DNA from: Melioribacter sp.
GTDB lineage: Bacteria; Bacteroidota; Ignavibacteria; Ignavibacteriales; Melioribacteraceae
Assembly (NCBI GenBank): GCA_003155655.1
Contig: PMDS01000077.1
Coordinates: forward strand, 86,877 to 150,876
DNA length: 64,000 nucleotides
Direction: 5' to 3'
Shown here: positions 43,515-49,655 of the stretch, in pieces
Numbering within the stretch: position 1 is the first letter of the stretch
How the letters are laid out: the number at the start of each line of letters is the position of its first letter
Notes under the pieces: generated by a model
The model's input: the letters and a program-made list of their open reading frames with translations, nothing else
Database searches by the model: none
What the model was told of the DNA's origin: nothing
Position numbers and translations under genes: made by a program

Positions 43515-45500
43515 TTAATTAACGTTAATTGCGCCAAGGCGGCAAGTTTCAAAGCACATTCCGCACTTTGCACAATTAACTTCAATGATCTGGTGAGGCT
43601 GCTTCTTTTCTCCAATAATTGCATCAGCCGGACATTTTTTAACACATAAACCGCAACCACTGCAAAGTTCGGGATCAATCTCGAATGTGAGTATATCCTT
43701 ACATACTTTCGATTTACATTTTCTCTCAAAAAGATGCTCCTCATATTCTTCACGGAAATAGCGCAATCCTGATAATATTGGGTTTGGAGCACTCTGACCT
43801 AATCCGCACAAAGATGTGTCCTGAATAACCTGCGCAAGACGCTGCAGATGGATAATACCTTTATATCTCTGCAATTGATCTGTCTTATTTGTTGTATGGC
43901 CATAATTTACAGGAATCCGCTCAATTATTTCCAACATTCGTTTTGTCCCTTCCCTGCAAGGCACGCATTTACCGCAAGATTCGTTCGTAATAAACGTCAA
44001 GAAGTACTTTGCTATATCAACCATACAAGTATCTTCATCCATAACAACAAACCCGCCGGAGCCCATCATAGCGCCGACTTTCTTTAATGATTCATAATCC
44101 ACGTCAATATCAATTACAGATTCGGGTAAACACCCGCCTGAAGGACCGCCAATTTGAAGGGCTTTGAATTTTTTTCCATTTGGAATTCCCCCGCCAATAT
44201 CGAAAATAATTTCTCGTAATTTCGTTCCCATAGGTACTTCAACCAAACCGCTATAAGTTACTTTGCCGCTTAATGCAAATACCTTTGTTCCTTTACTTTT
44301 TTCTGTACCAATTGATGAAAACCAATGGGAGCCTCTATTAATTATATTAGCTACGTTAGCAAAAGTTTCTACGTTATTAATACAGGAAGGTTTTCCAAAT
44401 AAACCTTTATCAGTTGGATATGGCGGACGTGGTTTTGGCATTCCTCTTTTACCTTCAATGGAAGCAATAAGAGCTGTTTCTTCACCGCAAACAAATGCTC
44501 CCGCACCTTTCTTAATTTTAATTTCAAAATCAAAATCGCTATCTAAAATGTTTTTTCCAAGTAATCCGTATTTTTTGCAATTGTCAATTGCGTTATGCAG
44601 TCTTTCAATAGCAAGCGGATATTCGGCCCTGCAATAAATATAACCGGTTGAGGCGCCAATTGCGTAAGCGCCAATGATCAACCCTTCTATAACCCTGTAA
44701 GGATCGCTTTCAAGAACAGAACGATCCATAAAAGCTCCGGGATCTCCTTCATCAGCATTGCATATAATATATTTTTGTTCAGATTCACTCTTATAAGCAA
44801 GTTCCCATTTTAAACCTGTTAAAAAGCCGGCACCACCTCTTCCTTTCAAGCCGCTTTCTTTAACTTCCTGTATTACTTGTTCAGAAGTCATTAACCTTAA
44901 TGTTTTATCAAGACCTTTAAATCCGCCATGAGCAATATATTCATCAATAGAGTTTGGATTTATTATACCGCAGTATTCAAGAACAATTTTCATTTGCCGC
45001 TTAAAGAACGGATCATCAGAAACTTTCTTAATTCCACTTTCGCCTTTACCAAGACTGCCTAATAATTTTTTCTCGTAAATGTTTCCTTTAACAATAGCAG
45101 TCTCTATAAGCTGAGGAATATCCTTAGGAGTAACTTCACAATAAGAAATTCTATCTTTACCCGGCATTTTGATATCTACAATAGGTTCTTTAGCACAATA
45201 ACCAATACATCCGGTTGGTACAATCTGAACGTTTAAATTTTGTTTGGATAATTCAGCTTCAATTGCTTCTTTAACCTTATCTGCACCTGATGCCAAACCG
45301 CATGTTCCCATACCGATGAATATTACCGGCAGATCATGACTGATATATTTTAATTCATCTGATACTGCTTTGTAATGTTCCTTGCAGCTTGCACTTTGGT
45401 GGCATAACGGACCTTCAGTACAACAAGCTACAAATAATTCGCATGGATTTTCATTAGAATGCCAGCATTGATCACAACATTTATCAATAAAACTTTTCAT
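43515..45500 (-). CDS. NuoF-like hydrogenase subunit, full-length (HydB2)
   Basis: 661 residues. Domains in order: a Cys-rich N-terminus (about 8-40, eight Cys), a thioredoxin-like [2Fe-2S] domain (about 55-150), the NuoF core (KGRGGAGFLTGLKW, CNADEGDPGAFMDR, GAGAFVCGEETALIASIEG), the [4Fe-4S] site (SCGKCVPCREG), and a C-terminal 2x[4Fe-4S] ferredoxin (CSGCGLCVKKC, CAKCGMCFETC). The extra clusters are those expected of electron-bifurcating HydB. It overlaps hydC2 by 4 nt. Compared with HydB1, it has about 260 more residues. Confidence 0.94.
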   Translation of the reverse strand: MKSFIDKCCDQCWHSNENPCELFVACCTEGPLCHQSASCKEHYKAVSDELKYISHDLPVIFIGMGTCGLASGADKVKEAIEAELSKQNLNVQIVPTGCIGYCAKEPIVDIKMPGKDRISYCEVTPKDIPQLIETAIVKGNIYEKKLLGSLGKGESGIKKVSDDPFFKRQMKIVLEYCGIINPNSIDEYIAHGGFKGLDKTLRLMTSEQVIQEVKESGLKGRGGAGFLTGLKWELAYKSESEQKYIICNADEGDPGAFMDRSVLESDPYRVIEGLIIGAYAIGASTGYIYCRAEYPLAIERLHNAIDNCKKYGLLGKNILDSDFDFEIKIKKGAGAFVCGEETALIASIEGKRGMPKPRPPYPTDKGLFGKPSCINNVETFANVANIINRGSHWFSSIGTEKSKGTKVFALSGKVTYSGLVEVPMGTKLREIIFDIGGGIPNGKKFKALQIGGPSGGCLPESVIDIDVDYESLKKVGAMMGSGGFVVMDEDTCMVDIAKYFLTFITNESCGKCVPCREGTKRMLEIIERIPVNYGHTTNKTDQLQRYKGIIHLQRLAQVIQDTSLCGLGQSAPNPILSGLRYFREEYEEHLFERKCKSKVCKDILTFEIDPELCSGCGLCVKKCPADAIIGEKKQPHQIIEVNCAKCGMCFETCRLGAINVN

Positions 45501-45988
45501 TGCACACTCTCAGGTTGTTCAATTTTATTTTTTGGTGTATCTTCTTTTTTATACTTGTTAAGTATCTTCGGAATTTCTTTAATAACCACTCTTCCATAAT
45601 AATCTTCATTGATATTAATAACCGGCGCTAAACTGCAAGCTCCAATACAGGCGACAGTTTCAAGCGTAAAAAGTTTATCGCGCGTAGTTTGTCCGGCTTT
45701 TATTCCTAATTCAGTTTCCATAGCAACAAGTATGTTAGCAGAATTTTTAACGTGACATGCAGTACCCCTGCAAACACGGATTATATTTTTGCCAAGCGGT
45801 TTTAATCTGAATTGATTATAAAATGTTGCTACCCCGTAGACTGTGCTGAACGGCAGATTGACGTATTCTGCTACCGTTCTTAAGTCATTTTCCGGCAGAT
45901 AACCATAAGCAGTCTGAACATCCTGAAGAAGAGCAATCAGATTGCTCCTATCGTCTTTAGGATACTTTTCGATAATCTTGTTAATCAT
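45497..45988 (-). CDS. NuoE-like [2Fe-2S] hydrogenase subunit (HydC2)
   Basis: 163 residues. First gene of the hydrogenase array. Helical N-terminus, then ligands CRGTAC (C-x4-C) and CIGAC (C-x3-C), the normal NuoE/HydC set. A Lys/Glu-rich C-terminal tail follows (about 145-163). AUG at 45988 is preceded by GAGGA at good spacing. A sigma-54-like promoter lies about 40-55 nt upstream. It overlaps hydB2 by 4 nt. Confidence 0.92.
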   Translation of the reverse strand: MINKIIEKYPKDDRSNLIALLQDVQTAYGYLPENDLRTVAEYVNLPFSTVYGVATFYNQFRLKPLGKNIIRVCRGTACHVKNSANILVAMETELGIKAGQTTRDKLFTLETVACIGACSLAPVININEDYYGRVVIKEIPKILNKYKKEDTPKNKIEQPESVQ

Positions 45989-46026
45989 CTTTTTTCCTCA
46001 ATTTGTCAATTATTTGCTCTAGAACG

Positions 46027-46042
46027 TGCATATTATATGCCA
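46027..46042 (-). promoter_or_regulatory. Candidate sigma-54 (-24/-12) promoter of the hydrogenase array
   Basis: Minus-strand TGGCATATAATATGCA matches the sigma-54 pattern TGGCAc-N5-tTGCa, with GG and GC at the required spacing. Transcription would begin near 46016, giving a leader of about 28 nt with a Shine-Dalgarno before HydC2. The site is also nearly palindromic (GCATAT-T-ATATGC), so an operator is the alternative. No NtrC-type activator is encoded in the window. Confidence 0.4.
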
Positions 46043-46259
46043 ATTGAAATTTGAATAGATATTGCGAAAATGATTAAAAATGGAAGGTTTTAAGTGGTAT
46101 TTTAATCGTTTTTCCTATGTGTGAGAATATTATTCTAAGTGCTTGACGATGTAATTAATGGAGCAATTGTCTTTTAATCTCTGAATTGGAGCGATGATCT
46201 GGTTAGGATATAGCAGTTTGATGGCTTTGAGGTGAACCTGCCAATGTTATCAGGTTAAC

Positions 46260-46316
46260 AACTCATCCCCTAAGTCCCCTTCTCTTAGTAAGAGAAGGGG
46301 AAACAGGAGTTGAGTT
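46260..46316. repeat. Long nested hairpin in the purE-hydC2 intergenic region
   Basis: The core is a perfect 25-nt odd palindrome with 12-nt arms (CCCCTTCTCTTA / TAAGAGAAGGGG, 46276-46300). It sits in an imperfect outer inverted repeat (AACTCA 46260-46265, TGAGTT 46311-46316). It lies 50 nt past the purE stop, in a 376-bp gap (45989-46364). On the plus strand it is followed by a T-run. The rest of the gap shows one small hairpin (AACCTG/CAGGTT) and the promoter candidate. It looks like an interspersed palindromic element that could double as the purE terminator. Confidence 0.6.
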
Positions 46317-46364
46317 ATTTTTTTAAGCTGTCATCATTAGAACAAAAAAAATAAATTTTTAATT

Positions 46365-46865
46365 TTAGGTATTCCTGCTCTTAGATAGTGTTTTGTTCTT
46401 AGCTAAGACTTCATTCTCCATCTGCTTTTTGAATTGCTGGAGTTTCTTTTGAATTCCTGCATCACTTGTCCCTATTATCTGGACAGCTAGCAAAGCTGCA
46501 TTCCTGGAACCGTCAATTGCAACTGTTGCTACAGGCACTCCGGAAGGCATTTGAACTATGGAGAGTAATGAATCTAACCCGTTTAACGATTTACCCATAA
46601 TAGGAACACCAATAACCGGCAAGGTTGTATGAGCTGCAACAATCCCCGGCAGATGTGCTGCGCCGCCTGCACCTGCTATAAAAACTTTAGCACCGCTTTT
46701 TTGTGCGCTCTTTATAAATGAAACTGTCTGCTTTGGAGTTCTGTGCGCTGAAAGAATACGTGTTTCGTAGCATAATCCGAATTCATCCAATGCTTTTTCA
46801 GCTTTTTGCATAACCGGGTAATCTGAATCACTCCCCATTAAAATTGCTACGTCAATTTTTTCCAT
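46365..46865 (-). CDS. purE: N5-carboxyaminoimidazole ribonucleotide mutase
   Basis: 166 residues from ATG 46865. Class I PurE converts N5-CAIR to CAIR in purine synthesis. Motifs: LMGSDSDYPVM near the N-terminus, SAHRTP with the catalytic His, and AGAGGAAHLPGIVA. AGGA 7-8 nt upstream supports this start over longer ATGs at 46886 and 46937, which add non-conserved residues. purK is not adjacent. The region upstream is the disrupted transposase and REP cluster, so purE is probably transcribed from a promoter within that debris. Confidence 0.93.
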   Translation of the reverse strand: MEKIDVAILMGSDSDYPVMQKAEKALDEFGLCYETRILSAHRTPKQTVSFIKSAQKSGAKVFIAGAGGAAHLPGIVAAHTTLPVIGVPIMGKSLNGLDSLLSIVQMPSGVPVATVAIDGSRNAALLAVQIIGTSDAGIQKKLQQFKKQMENEVLAKNKTLSKSRNT

Positions 46866-46975
46866 AATTAGATTCCTTGCAGACATTGTTGGATTATTTT
46901 TGTATGTAAAGATAAAGGGTGGGGTGGATTTGTACAATGATAAATATCGTTATAATATTTATTCTTTCCACGTAA

Positions 46976-47042
46976 AGACGAATCTTGCTTTCCGAGATCG
47001 TCTCATTTTTGTTTAAGTTCTTTGAGATGATCGACCCGGTCG
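46976..47042. repeat. REP-like hairpin pair downstream of the RAYT remnant
   Basis: Two overlapping inverted repeats: AGACGA (46976-46981) with TCGTCT (46998-47003), and GATCGTCTCA (46997-47006) with TGAGATGATC (47033-47042, one mismatch). The GAGACGATC / GATCGTCTC arms recur at 47446-47468 and 48763-48802, so these belong to one local repeat family. Confidence 0.55.
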
Positions 47043-47265
47043 GCAGGCAGGTTTTCAGATCTAAATTTTCTGGTGTATTTTTTTCTAATTCCCATCGCAA
47101 TGGGTTCTGTTCAGTGTATTTACGAATTTTGTATAATTCTTTTTCGTTTCGGATGATTCTATCGTAGAACCTTGGCTGGCAGGCAAAATCTATTAAACCA
47201 TTTTTGTTGGCATATTTTGAAACAGCAGATTTGAAAGAGCCAACTATGTTTGACAATGTTGGTAT

Positions 47266-47305
47266 AGACGAGGCCACGTCATAGCCGGGCAAGCATGCCT
47301 CGTCT
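47266..47305. repeat. REP-like hairpin in the RAYT linker (GACGAGGC type)
   Basis: Perfect 9-bp arms AGACGAGGC (47266-47274) and GCCTCGTCT (47297-47305) with a 22-nt loop. It sits directly at the 5' edge of the 3' RAYT half. The form (GTA)AAGACGAGGC...GCCTCGTCTATAC is typical of REP elements mobilised by RAYTs. Confidence 0.65.
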
Positions 47306-47445
47306 TTACGTTTCACCAAACGACAGTGTCTGAGCCGGACAAGCCGAACCGGTTGTCTTTACAACTCCAATTATTCTGGTTTATCTTTTTCTAATTCTAT
47401 CGCAAAGATGATGCGGTGCATCGTTTCATTTTGATCTCGCAATAT

Positions 47446-47468
47446 GAGACGATCGAACCGATCGTCTC
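47446..47468. repeat. REP-like hairpin in the RAYT linker (GAGACGATCG type)
   Basis: Perfect 10-bp arms GAGACGATCG (47446-47455) and CGATCGTCTC (47459-47468) with a 3-nt loop. It interrupts the RAYT reading frame just after the conserved IIIIEK end of the 5' half. A smaller hairpin, GATGC-GGT-GCATC, follows nearby at about 47410-47422. Confidence 0.65.
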
Positions 47469-47744
47469 TACAACTTTTTCAATGATAATAATTCCATGTA
47501 TGTGGTTTGGCATGATTACATAATAATCTAATTCAACATTTTCCCTTAATTCCATAGTGCGCAACCATTCATTATCAACAATTTTCCCTAATTCGTTTAG
47601 AACCATTTTCTCGTGAATGACTTTACCAAAGAAATGAATATGATTTTTTGTATTTATTGTTACATAATAATACCATGGATTAGAATAATCCCATTCTTTT
47701 AATCTAATTGATTCTATGCGGTATTTATTTTGATATAGTGACAT

Positions 47745-47935
47745 TCATTAATCGAACCCCAATGCAATGAATAATGTAAATAGGAATGGAAATAATTTCA
47801 GATACAACTTGTTAAAACCATGCAACAAAATCCACAAGATAATTTTGTTGAGACAAGGCCACGCCAACCAAAGGCTGGTAAACCGCGCCTACGATAAATC
47901 TTCGGTGGGCAGCCTTAAAAAGAGATACCATGCTT
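47745..47935. other. Gene-free stretch with degenerate inverted repeats
   Basis: No credible gene. It holds an inverted repeat CAACAAAAT (47823-47831) / ATTTTGTTG (47842-47850), then a GC-richer patch (about 47851-47896; GAGACAAGGCC..., CCAACC/GGCTGG) that looks like another decayed REP-like hairpin. Together with the next entries this makes a gene-free region running to 48841. Confidence 0.45.
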
Positions 47936-48425
47936 ACAATACCCTGATATGAAAACGCACACATTTTGCTAAGGTGAAATTTACATGCTTTGAGTAAAAA
48001 TAATTTGATTTGAGATAGAGAAATTTTTTAGAGCAAATCACAGCAAGCGAAGTAAGATTAAGAGTAAGATTATGATTAAGAGTAAGTTGGTTTTAATATT
48101 GTCAAAGAAACTTTTGAAAGCCTTACCTATTCAAATTTGAATGAACTTAAGAGGACAAACAAATTACTAATTTAACTTATACAATACACTGATATGAAAA
48201 CGCACACATTTTGTTAAGGTGAATTTTACATGCTTTAAGTAAAAAAAAATTTGATCTGAGATAGAGAAATTTTTGAGAGCAAATCACAACAAGCGAAGTA
48301 AGATTAAGAGTAAGATTATGATTAAGAGTAAGTTGGTTTTAATATTGTTAAAGAAACTTTTGAATGCCTTACCTATTCAAATTTGAATAAACTGAAGAGG
48401 ACAAACAAAATACTAATATAACCTA
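47936..48425. repeat. Tandem direct repeat, two copies of about 245 bp
   Basis: Copy 1 (47936-48180) and copy 2 (48181-48425) begin with ACAATAC(C/A)CTGATATG and run in the same order, with scattered substitutions, to GAGGACAAACAAA. Each copy contains the smaller repeat GATTAAGAGTAAG twice. There is no open reading frame of note in either copy, and the most conserved part is the centre (AGCGAAGTAAGATTAAGAG). The divergence implies an old duplication or a maintained element. Function unknown; it could be a non-coding element or a decayed mobile unit. Confidence 0.8.
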
Positions 48426-48497
48426 CATATGATTTTTGAAAGGTTCAGAATAATATGAGAAAAAAGTTTTACATATTTGGTGCGGACCTCACCCCAA

Positions 48498-48545
48498 CCC
48501 TCTCCCCCGCAAAAAGCACGGGACAAGCTTAAAAAAAGGAGAGGG
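48498..48545. repeat. Inverted repeat CCCTCTCC / GGAGAGGG
   Basis: Perfect 8-bp arms at 48498-48505 and 48538-48545, with a 32-nt centre containing GCACGGGACAAGCTT. In composition it resembles the C/T-rich hairpin at 46260-46316, and its loop resembles the hairpin at 48625-48643 (both contain GGGACAAGC). Probably another interspersed palindromic element. Confidence 0.45.
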
Positions 48546-48620
48546 GAACAATGTAAAAATATTTTACATTGAAAAGTTCTTTGACATACTGACTTTACCA
48601 TAGATCCATAATGGTAATAA

Positions 48621-48643
48621 AAACCCCGACAAAAAACGTCGGG
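48621..48643 (-). terminator. Terminator-like hairpin
   Basis: On the minus strand, CCCGAC-(7-nt loop)-GTCGGG (48643-48625) is followed by GTTTTTATT. It could end transcripts from the DUF2807 gene, whose stop lies about 200 nt upstream, although this distance is long. It may instead be a repeat-derived hairpin. Confidence 0.4.
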
Positions 48644-48650
48644 ACAAGCG

Positions 48651-48763
48651 GGATATAAATGGGATAATAATGGGCCAAAAATGGATAAAAAGTGGGATAA
48701 AAATGGACTATAAATGGAGTAAAAATGGGATAGAAACGGTACAGAAATGGGATAAAAAAAATG
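48651..48763. repeat. Array of ten degenerate 11-bp tandem repeats
   Basis: Units of the form GGATAAAAATG repeat head to tail from 48651, nine of exactly 11 bp and a last one of 14 bp (extra A residues), with two to four changes per unit. The array abuts a REP-like hairpin (48763-48802). The minus-strand frame across it reads a periodic FLSHF-type peptide, but this follows from the repeat and has no other support as a gene. Confidence 0.8.
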
Positions 48764-48802
48764 AGACGATCCCCTAGCCATCATAACACATCGGACCGTC
48801 TC
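48763..48802. repeat. REP-like hairpin (GAGACGATCC type)
   Basis: Arms GAGACGATCC (48763-48772) and GGACCGTCTC (48793-48802) pair with one mismatch around a 20-nt loop. The left arm matches the hairpin inside the RAYT remnant (47446-47468). It lies between the 11-bp array and the DUF2807 lipoprotein gene. Confidence 0.55.
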
Positions 48803-48841
48803 TATATCTACTAATTAAAGAGTCTGTTTTATATTATTGTA

Positions 48842-49492
48842 CTAATCTTTCCTACTTATTGAACCAACACCTGAAACATTTGTCTTAGTGCTTTCAGGAT
48901 TGCCGTAATAATTAATTGAACCTACACCTGAAACAGAAGCTTCAAGAAATTTTGTAGCATAAACTTCCGCACTTGCTGCACCGCTAACCGATACATGAAC
49001 ATCTTGTGCTTTTAAATACCGTGCATCAATACTGCCCGCGCCGGAAATGCCGGCTCTCATTTTTTCAACTTCGCCTTTTAATTTTATATTACCAGCACCG
49101 CTCAATTCAACATTAAAACTGTCGCCGTTAATTCCTTCAACAACAACATTGTTTGCGCCTGATACATCTACAGACCTTAGATCTGGTGTAGTAATTGTGA
49201 TCAAAATTTCCTTGCGCGGTGATATGCTTTTGCGCGTATCAATTTCAAGTGTATTCCCCTTAACATTTGTCCTGATGTAGCTTAAAAGGTTTTCCTCAGC
49301 AGATATTTTTAATGAAGTAGGAGAACCAACATAAACACGAATAGAAAACGCACCACCGGCATCAATTTTCTGAAAATCCATTACATCCCTGGTTTCCTCT
49401 TTAACATGTCCATTTCCCCTAACGCCCCAAAAACCGCATCCGCTCAGACCAATACCTAATAGGACAATCAGTGAGATTATTTTAGATTTCAT
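48842..49492 (-). CDS. DUF2807 (GIN-domain) lipoprotein
   Basis: 216 residues from ATG 49492, chosen because GGAG lies 7 nt upstream and the protein then begins with a lipoprotein signal (MKSKIISLIVLLGIGLSGC, lipobox LSGC). The mature part is a beta-strand-rich GIN/DUF2807 domain with repeats such as 'VDVSGANNVVVEGI', 'VELSGAGNIKLKG', 'AGISGAGSIDARY' and 'ASVSGVGSINYYG'. Such proteins are common in Bacteroidota; a head-like adhesin role has been proposed, and function is otherwise unknown. It is divergent from the AAA+ gene; the 163-nt gap should hold both promoters. Confidence 0.85.
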   Translation of the reverse strand: MKSKIISLIVLLGIGLSGCGFWGVRGNGHVKEETRDVMDFQKIDAGGAFSIRVYVGSPTSLKISAEENLLSYIRTNVKGNTLEIDTRKSISPRKEILITITTPDLRSVDVSGANNVVVEGINGDSFNVELSGAGNIKLKGEVEKMRAGISGAGSIDARYLKAQDVHVSVSGAASAEVYATKFLEASVSGVGSINYYGNPESTKTNVSGVGSISRKD

Positions 49493-49655
49493 GGTATTCT
49501 CCATTATTTGTTCTATTAGACGTTTAAAAATGACAATAGTTTTGCAGGTTTTCATAATTGTTTCCTTTCGTGAAAATACTTTAGTTAATCCTCTTAACTT
49601 CTTATATTCCTTCACGAGAATAATAGACACATTACAAATTATAATCTGGTAATAA

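Larger units (their letters stand above)
47056..47744 (-). pseudogene. Broken REP-associated tyrosine transposase (RAYT)
   Basis: The 5' half (47744 down to about 47475) encodes 'YRIESIRLKEWDYSNPWYYYVTINTKNHIHFFG' and DYYVIMPNHIHGIII with the His-x-His metal motif of Y1/RAYT transposases. Its frame runs through REP-like sequence into a TAG at 47397-47399. The 3' half (about 47259-47056), in another frame, encodes 'SNIVGSFKSAVSKYANKNGL' and 'CQPRFYDRIIRNEKELYKIRKYTEQNPLRWELEK', where homologs carry the catalytic Tyr in the ...YYD(H/R)IIRN motif. About 215 bp of hairpin-rich sequence replaces the variable linker. The gene is therefore inactive as a single product. Confidence 0.8.

Noticed and set aside
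44263-44637. Long plus-strand frame opposite hydB2, and other long antisense frames across the hydrogenase genes
   Set aside because: They lie wholly opposite well-supported genes and show no domain or start-site support.
46894-47319. A 141-codon minus-strand frame that could be called a separate hypothetical gene
   Set aside because: Its centre is the 3' half of the RAYT transposase and both ends are REP-like hairpin sequence, so it is part of the pseudogene.
47936-48425. Possible CRISPR array
   Set aside because: Only two long, diverged direct copies without alternating short repeats and unique spacers; no cas genes in the window.
48413-48784. A 123-codon minus-strand frame with a repeating FLSHF-type peptide
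   Set aside because: The periodicity is a direct product of the 11-bp DNA repeats, and the frame also crosses two hairpin elements. There is no sign of a real protein.
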